A stretch of DNA of 64,000 bases from Thiohalomonas sp963783235 (GTDB lineage Bacteria > Pseudomonadota > Gammaproteobacteria > Thiohalomonadales > Thiohalomonadaceae), in contig CAWAMN010000001.1 of the NCBI GenBank assembly GCA_963783235.1, forward strand, positions 1,674,001-1,738,000, read 5' to 3'. The notes beneath the pieces were generated by a model that made no database searches, was not told the DNA's origin, and was given only the letters and a program-made list of their open reading frames with translations. Position numbers and translations under genes: made by a program. Positions 35,707 to 43,662 of the stretch are shown here, piece after piece (the stretch's first letter is position 1; every line of letters starts with the position of its first letter).

Positions 35707-37067
35707 CAGGCCTCTCCTCCCGCCAGTGCATCGACTACCCGCTCCATGCGGGCCGCCCGCGATCCCTTGACCAGGACGGTCATGTCGGGCGCCAGCTCCG
35801 GTTCGAGTGCCGCTACCAGCGCATCAATAGTGTCAAAGTGATATCCGCGCGGGCCGAAGGCCTCGACGGCAAAACGGCTAAGCGGCCCGGTGGCGTAGAG
35901 CGCACCGATACCTTTCGAGTGGGCCTCATGCCCCGCCTCGGCATGTAAAGCTTCTTCGTTGTCGCCCAACTCTCCCATATCGCCGAGCACGAGCACTCGC
36001 CGGCCGGGAAGGGAGCCCATTACCTCGATTCCCGCGCGCAAGGAAGCGGGGTTGGCGTTATAGCTGTCATCGATCAGACGGGCGCCGTTGATCGCGGCGC
36101 GCGGAGCCAGACGTCCCCGTACCGGTTTCAGTGATTCGAGCCCGGCGGCCACATCGTTGGCATCCGCCCCCACCGCCGTGGCGAGTGCGGCGGCCGCAAG
36201 GGCGTTCACGATATTGTGGCGACCTAACAGCGCCATCCGGCATTCGACTTCGCCACCGGGCAGGTGAAGCACCATTCGGCTGCCATCGGCGTCCAGACTC
36301 CACTCGGCGGTCACTTCGGCCTCACGGTCGAGCCCGAAACGAAGCACCCGCCGGTCGCCGGCGAGTTCATACCAGAGCCCCGCAAATTCATCATCGGCAT
36401 TGATCACTGCCGTTCCGCTCTCACCGAGCCCCGAAAAGATTTCCCCTTTCGCCCGTGCCACACCCGCCAGCGATCCGAAACCGGCGAGGTGGGCCGCCGC
36501 GGCATTGGTAATCATCGACGCCTCGGGGCGGGCCAGTTGTGTGAGGTAGGCGATTTCACCCGGATGGTTCGCCCCCATCTCCACGACGGCGAAACGGCTT
36601 TGCGGAGTCAGTCCCAACAGTGTGAGCGGCACACCGATAGCGTTGTTGAAGTTGCCTTGCGTCGCGAGCACTTCGCCCTGTTGGGTGAGGATTGCCGCGG
36701 TCATCTCCTTGACGGTGGTTTTGCCGTTGGATCCCGTGATAGCCACCAGCGGAGTCGCCAACTGTTGCCGCCAGGCTGCGGCCAATCGCCCGAGTGCGGC
36801 CAGCGAAGAGGAAACCACGATTTGGGGCAAAGCGATATCGAGCGGCTTCTCCACCAACGCAGCCACCGCCCCCTTTTCGCAGGCGGAGCTGACATGATCA
36901 TGCCCGTCGTGGTTGGGACCTCGCAGGGCGATGAAGAGGTTGCCCGGAGCCACTTGGCGTGAATCGGTGGTCACCCCGTGGAATGTTCGGTTCTCGCCCT
37001 CCAGACGGCCTTCGCACCACTCGGTGGCGCGGTTAAGCTCTGCTTGGATGCCGGTAGGTTCAACCAT
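35706..37067 (-). CDS. murF: UDP-MurNAc-tripeptide--D-alanyl-D-alanine ligase
   Basis: 453 aa from the ATG at 37067 (MVEPTGIQAELNRA), preceded by GGAGGTG and lying 8 bp inside the end of murE. Motifs are GVTTDSRQVAPGNLFIALRG, the P-loop VAITGSNGKTTVKEMTAAIL near residue 115, and LIDDSYNANPASLRAG in the C-terminal domain. It joins the D-Ala-D-Ala made by Ddl to the UDP-MurNAc-tripeptide. Confidence 0.96.
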   Translation of the reverse strand: MVEPTGIQAELNRATEWCEGRLEGENRTFHGVTTDSRQVAPGNLFIALRGPNHDGHDHVSSACEKGAVAALVEKPLDIALPQIVVSSSLAALGRLAAAWRQQLATPLVAITGSNGKTTVKEMTAAILTQQGEVLATQGNFNNAIGVPLTLLGLTPQSRFAVVEMGANHPGEIAYLTQLARPEASMITNAAAAHLAGFGSLAGVARAKGEIFSGLGESGTAVINADDEFAGLWYELAGDRRVLRFGLDREAEVTAEWSLDADGSRMVLHLPGGEVECRMALLGRHNIVNALAAAALATAVGADANDVAAGLESLKPVRGRLAPRAAINGARLIDDSYNANPASLRAGIEVMGSLPGRRVLVLGDMGELGDNEEALHAEAGHEAHSKGIGALYATGPLSRFAVEAFGPRGYHFDTIDALVAALEPELAPDMTVLVKGSRAARMERVVDALAGGEA

Positions 37068-38574
37068 TTGGCACCTCCACACCCAGCAACTGCGCCGCGG
37101 TTTCCCGATCACTAAACGGCAGAGAACGCCCACCGATCACCTGCTCGGTTTCGTGACCCTTGCCGGCGATCACGACCACATCACCCGGTGTCGCGGCTCC
37201 AAGCGCGTGGGCTATCGCTTCGCCGCGAGCCCTGATGACCTGAGCGGCATCGGGATCGGCCATCCCCTGCTGGATCTGCTCGATGATCGCGTAGGGATCT
37301 TCGTTACGGGGATTGTCATCGGTGAGGATCACCGCATCGGCATGGCGTTCAGCGATGCGCCCCATGAGCGGGCGCTTGCCCTGGTCGCGGTTTCCGCCGC
37401 AGCCGAAGACGCACCAGAGATTTCGGCGGCAGTGTTCGCCCGCGGCCCTCAGAACGTGTTCGAGCGCATCGGGGGTGTGGGCGTAATCGACTACCACCAG
37501 CGGCTGGCATTCGCCGCCGCCGAAGCGCTCCATGCGTCCGGGCACCGTTTGCACTCGGGCCAGGCGCTGAAGCGCATCATCAAATTCGAGTCCGGCAGCC
37601 AGAAGAGCGCCGAGGGCGGCCAGAAGATTGTGGGCATTAAAGCGTCCTAGCAATCCGGTGGCCAGTTCACCGTTGCCCCACGGCGAGCGAACCTCGAGAT
37701 TCAGTCCCGACGACTTCAGCCGCAGGTTTGTTCCCAGCAGCCGCGGCGATCGGCCATGGCGCTCGACCAGGCCGTAGTCGATGATCTTCAATGCATCCGG
37801 CAGTCCGCTCAGCCAATCGCTCCCGACCGGATCGTCGGAATTGATCACGGCACTTTCAAGTCCGGGGCGTTCAAACAGCCCCCGCTTGGCGGCGGCATAG
37901 GCTTCCATGTCGCCGTGATAATCCAGGTGTTCATGGGTGAGATTGGTGAAGACGCCGGTATCGAACGCCACACCGGCCACCCGCTCCTGCACCAGGGCGT
38001 GGGAGGAGACTTCCATGACGGCGCTCTTTGCACCGGCCCTTTGCATTTCGGCAAGCAGCGCCTGCAGGGTTACCGGGTCCGGGGTGGTGTGACCGGTGCT
38101 GTGCAGTGCACCGAATACGCCCGCCCCCAGCGTCCCCACCAGCCCGCAGGGTGCCGAGCGCTGAAGCGCCGAGGCAATAAAGTGGCTCACTGACGTTTTA
38201 CCGTTGGTGCCGGTCACGCCAATGAGGTGCATCTGCCGCGACGGTTCGCCGTAAAAACGCCCGGCGATCACCCCCGCCCGCTCTGCCAAGTTCCGAAGCT
38301 TGATCAGGGGTACCCCGCTGTAGAGACTTGCCGGCGCCGCATCTACCGATTCGGTGAGAATGGCTGCGGCGCCGCGGGCAATGGCACCCTCCACGAACTC
38401 GAAGCCGTGTTGAGAGTGACCGGCCAAGGCCAGAAACAGTCCGCCCTCCACAACCTGGCGACTATCGAGGGCGATACCCGCTACCTCAACGGAGGCGAAT
38501 CGACCGGGGTCGGCCAAGTCTCTCAGCAGTTCGCCCAGACTGACTCCGCCCGCCCTGTTCTGCGCGACCATCAT
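37060..38574 (-). CDS. murE: UDP-MurNAc-L-Ala-D-Glu--meso-diaminopimelate ligase
   Basis: 504 aa. Motifs are ALDSRQVVEGGLFLALAG, the P-loop GVTGTNGKTSVSHFIASAL, VVVDYAHTPDALEHVLRA, and the substrate-selecting TDDNPRNEDPY. The Asp-Asn-Pro-Arg motif indicates meso-diaminopimelate rather than lysine as the added amino acid. The ATG overlaps the ftsI stop by 4 bp; a second ATG follows directly. Confidence 0.96.
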   Translation of the reverse strand: MMVAQNRAGGVSLGELLRDLADPGRFASVEVAGIALDSRQVVEGGLFLALAGHSQHGFEFVEGAIARGAAAILTESVDAAPASLYSGVPLIKLRNLAERAGVIAGRFYGEPSRQMHLIGVTGTNGKTSVSHFIASALQRSAPCGLVGTLGAGVFGALHSTGHTTPDPVTLQALLAEMQRAGAKSAVMEVSSHALVQERVAGVAFDTGVFTNLTHEHLDYHGDMEAYAAAKRGLFERPGLESAVINSDDPVGSDWLSGLPDALKIIDYGLVERHGRSPRLLGTNLRLKSSGLNLEVRSPWGNGELATGLLGRFNAHNLLAALGALLAAGLEFDDALQRLARVQTVPGRMERFGGGECQPLVVVDYAHTPDALEHVLRAAGEHCRRNLWCVFGCGGNRDQGKRPLMGRIAERHADAVILTDDNPRNEDPYAIIEQIQQGMADPDAAQVIRARGEAIAHALGAATPGDVVVIAGKGHETEQVIGGRSLPFSDRETAAQLLGVEVPNG

Positions 38575-40289
38575 TGCGATGCCCCCTTCATGGCCACGGT
38601 AAGGCCCAGGGAATCGAGGTCATCGGGTGGCACGTCGAGCAGACGCAGAGCCCCCTCCATCACCCGCGCGAAGACGGGTGCGGCTACCTGGCCGCCGAAA
38701 TACTTGCCCGCTCTGGGTTCGTCAATCATCACCATCATCACCAACCGCGGACGGCTGGCCGGCGCCATGCCGGCAAATACCGCACGGTAGCGATCTTCGC
38801 TGTATCCGCCGGCGCTGGCTTTGTGCACGGTCCCAGTTTTGCCAGCTATCCGGTAGCCGGGTACCCGCGCGGCCCAACCGGTGCCGCCGGGGCTGACCAC
38901 CGCCTCGAGCATTTTGCGCACCTGATGCACGGTTTTCTGTCCGAGGGCGGCACGACCCGACGGGATGTCCTCCGAATTCAAACGCAGGAAGCTGATTGGT
39001 TTCAGGCGACCATTGCCGGCAATCACCGTATAGGCATGAGCCAGCTGCAAGGGTGTAACCGAAAGTCCGTAGCCGTAGGAGATGGTGGCGCGGGTCACCT
39101 TGCGCCATTCATTCCAGCCGCTCAGCGAGCCTGCCGCTTCTCCGGGGAATCCGCTGCCGCTACCGACGCCAAATCCCACCCGGCTGAATATGCGCCAGAG
39201 TTGGCGGGGTTCGAGCTCCAGGGCGATTCGACTCGCACCGACATTGCTCGACTTCTTGATGACGGTGGCGACATCGATCAGCCCGTAGTTGCTGTGATCG
39301 CTTATGGTGAAGCCCGCGAGCTGATAGCGTCCCGGCGAGGTATCGACCGGGGTATCGGGTTCGAACTCGCCGCTATCGAGAGCCGCCGAAATGGTGAAGG
39401 GCTTAACCGTCGAACCGGGCTCAAAGACATCCGTCACTGCCCGGTTGCGGTAGCGCCGACTCACCAGATCATTTCGGTTGTTGGGGTTGTAGGCGGGCTG
39501 GTTGACCATCGCCAGCACCTCGCCGGTATGCGCATCCAGCACCACGGCCGATCCCGCTTTGGCTTCGTGGCGCCTTACTGCCGCCTTGAGTTCCCGATAG
39601 GCCAGGTACTGGATACGGCGATCCAGGCTAAGGGCGATATCCCGGCCCGGACGAGGCTCCTCTATGCTCTCGACGTTGGCGATAATCCGGCCGAGGCGGT
39701 CCTTGACCACCCGTTTGCTGCCACTTTGGCCGCGCAGGTAGCGATCGAATTGCAGTTCGAGCCCCTCCTGGCCCTCATCATCGATGTTGGTGAAGCCAAC
39801 CGCGTGGGCAGAGACCTCGCCGGTGGGATAGTAGCGGCGATACTCTTTCTGGATCGAAACGCCGGGGATACCGAGCGCCAGCACTCGCTGCGCCTCGGCC
39901 GGGTTCATGTGTCGTCGCAAATAGACAAACTCGCGGTCGCGGCGCGCATCAACCAGTCGCGAAAGCCGCTTCGGCGCGATCCCTACCGCGCGCGCCAGCT
40001 CCGGCCAGCGCTCCCGCGCAGTCACCAGCTCGCTGGGATTGACCCATACCGACTGGACCGGCGTACTCATTGCCAGGGGTTCGCCGTGGCGATCGGTGAT
40101 CATGCCCCGATGGGCGGGAACCGAGACCACCCGCAGGTGACGGGCATCCCCCTGCTCCTGCAGGAATTGGCGGTCCACCACGTGCAAATCCACGGCGCGC
40201 CAGACGAGCGCGGCCATGGCCAGGCCCAGCGTGCCCAGCATCACCGCATAACGCCCCCGATAAAAGCGCTGTGGATTGTTTTTGCTCAT
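38571..40289 (-). CDS. ftsI: FtsI (PBP3), septal peptidoglycan transpeptidase
   Basis: 572 aa. A short basic N-terminus and one membrane helix (YAVMLGTLGLAMAALVWRAV) lead into the PBP dimerisation domain (VPAHRGMITDRHGEPLA). The transpeptidase domain has the nucleophile in EPGSTVKPFTIS near residue 295, KKSSNVGAS as the SxN motif and AGKTGTVHK as the KTG motif. It cross-links septal peptidoglycan together with FtsW and is a beta-lactam target. It overlaps ftsL by 4 bp. Confidence 0.97.
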   Translation of the reverse strand: MSKNNPQRFYRGRYAVMLGTLGLAMAALVWRAVDLHVVDRQFLQEQGDARHLRVVSVPAHRGMITDRHGEPLAMSTPVQSVWVNPSELVTARERWPELARAVGIAPKRLSRLVDARRDREFVYLRRHMNPAEAQRVLALGIPGVSIQKEYRRYYPTGEVSAHAVGFTNIDDEGQEGLELQFDRYLRGQSGSKRVVKDRLGRIIANVESIEEPRPGRDIALSLDRRIQYLAYRELKAAVRRHEAKAGSAVVLDAHTGEVLAMVNQPAYNPNNRNDLVSRRYRNRAVTDVFEPGSTVKPFTISAALDSGEFEPDTPVDTSPGRYQLAGFTISDHSNYGLIDVATVIKKSSNVGASRIALELEPRQLWRIFSRVGFGVGSGSGFPGEAAGSLSGWNEWRKVTRATISYGYGLSVTPLQLAHAYTVIAGNGRLKPISFLRLNSEDIPSGRAALGQKTVHQVRKMLEAVVSPGGTGWAARVPGYRIAGKTGTVHKASAGGYSEDRYRAVFAGMAPASRPRLVMMVMIDEPRAGKYFGGQVAAPVFARVMEGALRLLDVPPDDLDSLGLTVAMKGASQ

Positions 40290-40552
40290 GGTTCGACGAT
40301 CACCACCGCGCCTATGCGCGGCATTTGCATGTTCAGGTCCTCCCGGGCGATGCGCTCAATGCGACCATCCGTTGCCCAGGTACTTTGCTCCAGCTGGAGC
40401 TGCCCCCACTCCACATTGAGCTGGTCCCGCACCTCTTTCAGATCCTGCAAGTCCACGAACAGCTTGCGCGCTTCGTGGGTGGAGAAAACCACCCCCAAGG
40501 CCGATGCGAATACGGCAGCGGCGAGGATCAGCAGCGAGAGCCGTGCCGTCAT
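40286..40552 (-). CDS. ftsL: FtsL, division protein
   Basis: 88 aa. One N-terminal membrane helix (LSLLILAAAVFASALGVVFS) is followed by a periplasmic coiled coil (THEARKLFVDLQDLKEVRDQ) and the family tail RIERIAREDLNM. FtsL forms a complex with FtsQ and FtsB and activates FtsWI. It overlaps rsmH and ftsI by 4 bp each, the conserved dcw position. Confidence 0.94.
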   Translation of the reverse strand: MTARLSLLILAAAVFASALGVVFSTHEARKLFVDLQDLKEVRDQLNVEWGQLQLEQSTWATDGRIERIAREDLNMQMPRIGAVVIVEP

Positions 40553-41490
40553 GCCGTACGCTCCGCTACCCGCAAAACAGCGCTCCGAGCCCGCGGGTTG
40601 CTCTCCAACTCGACCTTGCCGGCCCGGACCGGTTTGCCGATCACCTTCAGCTTCGGTTCAAAATGACTGGCCGGGACCGGGAAATCCGGAGGCAGCTCGT
40701 CACGGCCACTGGCCTCGTCGCGCATGAAACGCTTGACCCGCCGATCCTCCAGTGAGTGGAAGCTGATCACCGCCAGCCGGCCTGCGGGCGCCAACAGCTC
40801 AACGGTCTGCCCGAGCACCGTCTCCAACTCTTCCAGTTCGCGATTGACGTGGATCCGAATGGCCTGGAACGAACGGGTGGCCGGGTGGCGATCCCGCTCC
40901 CAGCGTGGATGCGCCTTCGCGACGACGTCTGCCAGACGGGCGGTGGTCCGGATCGGGCCCTCTTCCTCACGGGTGCGGACGATGGCACGGGCGATGCGCT
41001 TGGCATAACGCTCATCGCCATACTCTTTGAGCACATCGGCGATCTCGCGATCCGAAGCCCTGGCCAACCAATCGGTGGCGCTCTCCCCCGATTCCGGGTC
41101 CATGCGCATATCGAGGGGGCCCTCCGCCCGGAAGCTGAAACCCCGGGCGGCGTCATCGAGCTGTGGCGAAGAGACACCCAGGTCCAGCAGAATGCCGTCG
41201 ACCTTGCCGCTCCAACCCCGCTGTGCCGCTTCCTCGGCCAGCATCGTGTAGCTCCCCCTTACGATGATGAATCGCTCATCTTCCGCAAACCGACGACGGG
41301 CCGCCGCGACCGCTTCCGGATCCTTGTCCGTGGCCAGCAGGCGCCCGTTCGGCCCCAGCCGCTCCAGCACCGCCGCCGCATGGCCACCGCGCCCGAAAGT
41401 CCCGTCCAGATAGATGCCGTCCGGCCGGATATTGAGTGCGGCCAGTACCTCTTTAAGAAGTACCGGTGCGTGTGTGTTCTTATTCGTCAT
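40549..41490 (-). CDS. rsmH: 16S rRNA m4C1402 methyltransferase RsmH (MraW)
   Basis: 313 aa from the ATG at 41490 (MTNKNTHAPVLLKEVLAAL), with mraZ ending 4 bp upstream; the open frame beyond that is a shadow of mraZ. SAM-binding motif I is YLDGTFGRGGHAAAVLERLG, and DGILLDLGVSSPQLD and the late LAVISFHSLEDRRVKRFM are family signatures. It methylates N4 of C1402 in the ribosomal P site. Confidence 0.96.
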   Translation of the reverse strand: MTNKNTHAPVLLKEVLAALNIRPDGIYLDGTFGRGGHAAAVLERLGPNGRLLATDKDPEAVAAARRRFAEDERFIIVRGSYTMLAEEAAQRGWSGKVDGILLDLGVSSPQLDDAARGFSFRAEGPLDMRMDPESGESATDWLARASDREIADVLKEYGDERYAKRIARAIVRTREEEGPIRTTARLADVVAKAHPRWERDRHPATRSFQAIRIHVNRELEELETVLGQTVELLAPAGRLAVISFHSLEDRRVKRFMRDEASGRDELPPDFPVPASHFEPKLKVIGKPVRAGKVELESNPRARSAVLRVAERTA

Positions 41491-41494
41491 GGCT

Positions 41495-41962
41495 CTAAAG
41501 CGAGAGTGATTCGAGTTGCGCGGGCAACTCGCCTTCGGCGGCCGTCTCCTCAGCCAGCCACTCGTCCCGCTTCTGTTGCCAGAGACCCTCATCCCAGATC
41601 TCGAACTTCTTGCCCTGTCCGATCAGAACGATGCGTTTTTCAAGACCCGCATATTGTCGCAAGGGCGGCGGCAACAGCAGGCGACCATTGCCATCCATAT
41701 CAATATCGGAAGCGTGCCCCATCAGAAGCCGCTGAACGCGGCGGGCTTGGGCATTGAAGGTGGGCAGCGCATCAAGCTTGCGTTCGATGGCCTCCCATTC
41801 GGGCAGGGGATAGAGAAGCAGGCAGCGCTCGTCGGTATCGATGGTCGCGACCAGCTGGCCCTCACACCGTTCAGACAGACGCTCCCGGTAGCGGCTCGGC
41901 ATGGCCATCCGCCCCTTCGCATCAAGATTGAGTTCAGCCACCCCCCTGAACAGCACCGGCAT
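41495..41962 (-). CDS. mraZ: MraZ, transcriptional regulator of the dcw cluster
   Basis: 155 aa from the ATG at 41962 (MPVLFRGVAELNLD). Two SpoVT/AbrB-like DNA-binding repeats are visible: ELNLDAKGRMAMPSRYRERL near the N-terminus and DIDMDGNGRLLLPPPLRQYA in the second half. In E. coli MraZ represses its own promoter by binding spaced TGGGN repeats, and such repeats lie just upstream here. It is the first gene of the dcw operon. Confidence 0.95.
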   Translation of the reverse strand: MPVLFRGVAELNLDAKGRMAMPSRYRERLSERCEGQLVATIDTDERCLLLYPLPEWEAIERKLDALPTFNAQARRVQRLLMGHASDIDMDGNGRLLLPPPLRQYAGLEKRIVLIGQGKKFEIWDEGLWQQKRDEWLAEETAAEGELPAQLESLSL

Positions 41963-41980
41963 CGCCCTCGGGGAACTTGT

Positions 41981-42005
41981 CCCACTTCGATCCACTTTGT
42001 ACCAC
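41981..42005 (-). promoter_or_regulatory. MraZ operator: three GTGGN direct repeats at 10-bp spacing
   Basis: On the minus strand GTGGT (42005-42001), GTGGA (41995-41991) and GTGGG (41985-41981) are each separated by exactly five bases (ACAAA, TCGAA). This is the spaced TGGGN-N5 arrangement known for MraZ binding. It sits between the predicted transcription start and mraZ, consistent with autorepression. Confidence 0.8.
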
Positions 42006-42013
42006 GCAACGAC

Positions 42014-42043
42014 ACTATAGGTAGCCCCTAACCGGGGTGTCAA
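42014..42043 (-). promoter_or_regulatory. dcw cluster promoter (Pmra), sigma-70
   Basis: On the minus strand TTGACA (42043-42038), an 18-base spacer and TATAGT (42019-42014). The -35 box is a perfect consensus and the -10 box differs at one position. The predicted start near 42007 places the MraZ repeats at about +2 to +27. It is the only strong promoter seen for the whole mraZ-ftsZ run. Confidence 0.82.
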
Positions 42044-42057
42044 GGAAAACCCGGCCT

Positions 42058-42077
42058 GCAGGAATCGAAATTCCTGC
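42058..42077. other. small hairpin upstream of Pmra
   Basis: Perfect 8-bp stem GCAGGAAT/ATTCCTGC with a CGAA loop, followed on the plus strand by TTGTTTC. It lies about 15 bases upstream of the -35 box of Pmra. It could be a weak terminator isolating Pmra or a binding site; nothing in the sequence decides. Confidence 0.4.
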
Positions 42078-42267
42078 TTGTTTCACAGTTACTTACGTGA
42101 AGTGGGAGATGGTGGAGGATAGGTGGGAAGTAATTCCAAAAGAAGTACGTTTGGCAATCAGCCGGTTGGTAGTAAAAGCTCAAGTAGATTGTGAGGTTTT
42201 GTTCGAGACTGGCAGTCAATGCGAGGGGTCAGGATGAAAACCGCTGATCGGTGCGCGGGTAAGGCCC

Positions 42268-42294
42268 AGGGGCGGAAATTTGGGTCCTGCCCCT
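42268..42294 (-). terminator. hairpin downstream of rnpB, possible transcript end
   Basis: Read on the minus strand GGGGCAGGA/TTCCGCCCC forms a 9-position stem with one mismatch and a short loop, about 10 bases past the RNase P RNA 3' end. There is no T run after it, so it may be an end-protecting stem rather than an intrinsic terminator. Confidence 0.4.
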
Positions 42295-42304
42295 AAAACC
42301 TCGA

Positions 42305-42680
42305 TAGAAGAGGGAGCCGGCCTGTAAGCCGGGTTCTGTCAAGGACAGTCATTCATCTGGGACGCACGTCACCGCGCGCCTCGAGCGACCTACCCGGGAA
42401 CCGTGCGGGCCACACGCGGCGGCCGAAGCCGCCTGTTCCCCTATTTGGTCTTGCTCCGGGTGGGGTTTACCCTGCCGCGGCGTGTTACCACCCGCGCGGT
42501 GCGCTCTTACCGCACCTTTTCACCCTTACCTGTACCCTCCCGTGAGAGGGCCATCGGCGGTATCTTTTCTGCGGCACTTTCCGTCGGCTCTCGCCGCCCA
42601 GGCGTTACCTGGCACCCTGCCCTGCGGAGCCCGGACTTTCCTCCACACACGAGGTGCAGCGACTGCCCGGCCGACTCCCG
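42305..42680 (-). ncRNA. rnpB: RNase P RNA, bacterial class A
   Basis: The minus strand carries the invariant P4/CRI segment GAGGAAAGTCCGGGCTCC near its 5' end, AGGGTGAAAAGGTGCGGTAAG and GAGCGCACCGC in the middle, and near the 3' end GTAGGTCGCTCGAGG, then AGATGAATGACTGTC and GACAGAACCCGGCTTACAGG. That 3' segment contains the GGCUUAC-type stem typical of class A. The ends are estimated from pairing of GGGAGTCGGC-like 5' and 3' strands. The RNA cleaves tRNA 5' leaders together with the RnpA protein. It lies between rsmI and mraZ, as in pseudomonads. Confidence 0.95.
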
Positions 42681-42685
42681 GTGGT

Positions 42686-42714
42686 TAGTGTCCGGATTTC
42701 GGGTGAAGTTGCAA
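42686..42714 (-). promoter_or_regulatory. candidate rnpB promoter
   Basis: TTGCAA (42714-42709), a 17-base spacer, then ACACTA (42691-42686) on the minus strand. The position is right for a start at the RNA 5' end near 42680, but the -10 box is poor. Offered only because of its placement. Confidence 0.35.
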
Positions 42715-42727
42715 GGAGTTTCAGTAG

Positions 42728-43570
42728 CTAGTCGCTAGTTGCCAGAAACTTATAGACCGCATTCTTCTTCGCCCCGGTTATCTTCGCCGTCAGCGCCGCG
42801 GCCTGCTTCACCGGCAGTTCTTTGGCGAGAATAGTCGCGATTCGTTCGACCTCGTCATCGAGCTCTCCGGATTTGGCCGGAGCCCCTTCCACCACCAGCA
42901 CGAATTCGCCTCGTCTCTGGTTGGGGTCGGCCGCTACAAAACCGCATAACTCCGCAAGGGTGTCGTGGTGAACCGTTTCGAAGGCTTTGGTCAGTTCGCG
43001 GCACAACGTCGCCCGCCGCTCGCCGCCCAGAACCTCGGCCATGTCCGCCAGTGCCGCCTCGATTCGGTGGGGGGCCTCGAAAAACACCAGTGTGGCGGCC
43101 TGATCACGCAGCCGTTCCAGTTCGTTCTTCCGTTGGCCCGGCTTGGCGGGGAGAAAGCCGACGAACAGAAAACGGTCGGTGGGAAGACCGGCCACCGAAA
43201 GGCCGGTGATGGGCGCACTGGGTCCGGGAATGGGCACCACCCGCAGACCCGCCTCGAGGGCGGCCCGGGTCAGGTGATAACCCGGATCGCTGACCAGGGG
43301 GGTTCCGGCGTCGGAAATCAGGGCAAGGGACTCTCCCGCCCGGATCCTTGCGATCAGTTCCGGCCCGATACGCCGCTCGTTGTGCTCATGGAAGGGCAGA
43401 AGGGGCGTATCGATCCCGAAATCGCGCAGCAGCGGCGCGCTGCGCCGGGTATCCTCGGCGGCAACGCGATTAACCGCTTTCAGTGTTTCAACGGCGCGTG
43501 GAGACATGTCACCCCGGTTTCCGATGGGGGTCGCCACCACATAGAGAATCCCCGCTTCAATTGACACCAT
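42728..43570 (-). CDS. rsmI: 16S rRNA 2'-O-ribose C1402 methyltransferase RsmI
   Basis: 280 aa. It begins with the tetrapyrrole-methylase fold motif LYVVATPIGNRGDMSPRAVE and has AAEDTRRSAPLLRDFGI, SLALISDAGTPLVSDPGYHL and FVGFLPAK, all typical of RsmI/YraL. It methylates the ribose of C1402, the same nucleotide whose base is modified by RsmH. The C-terminal helical domain (LAKELPVKQAAALTAKITGA) is present. It is divergent from lpoA, as in E. coli. Confidence 0.96.
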   Translation of the reverse strand: MVSIEAGILYVVATPIGNRGDMSPRAVETLKAVNRVAAEDTRRSAPLLRDFGIDTPLLPFHEHNERRIGPELIARIRAGESLALISDAGTPLVSDPGYHLTRAALEAGLRVVPIPGPSAPITGLSVAGLPTDRFLFVGFLPAKPGQRKNELERLRDQAATLVFFEAPHRIEAALADMAEVLGGERRATLCRELTKAFETVHHDTLAELCGFVAADPNQRRGEFVLVVEGAPAKSGELDDEVERIATILAKELPVKQAAALTAKITGAKKNAVYKFLATSD

Positions 43571-43589
43571 CTCACCCCATTAACATACT
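43561..43589 (+). promoter_or_regulatory. lpoA promoter, sigma-70 candidate
   Basis: TTGACA (43561-43566), 17 bases, CATACT (43584-43589). The -35 box is consensus and the -10 matches four of six positions. Start would be near 43596, about 67 bases before the lpoA ATG. The -35 box overlaps the first codons of the divergent rsmI gene. Confidence 0.5.
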
Positions 43590-43662
43590 GTGTCTTTTCG
43601 CACGGCGCTCAACTTCTCGCCGGCTTATGATCGGCCCCGCAGACTGCCAACTATACATATCT

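Noticed and set aside
38574..40727. 717-codon plus-strand frame opposite ftsI and ftsL
   Set aside because: Long antisense frames are expected in GC-rich genes; the minus-strand products FtsI and FtsL are unmistakable, and the antisense product has no recognisable domain.
42037..42237. 66-codon frame upstream of Pmra
   Set aside because: It starts in the mraZ promoter, runs through a hairpin, has no family motif, and lies in a region better explained by regulatory and intergenic DNA.
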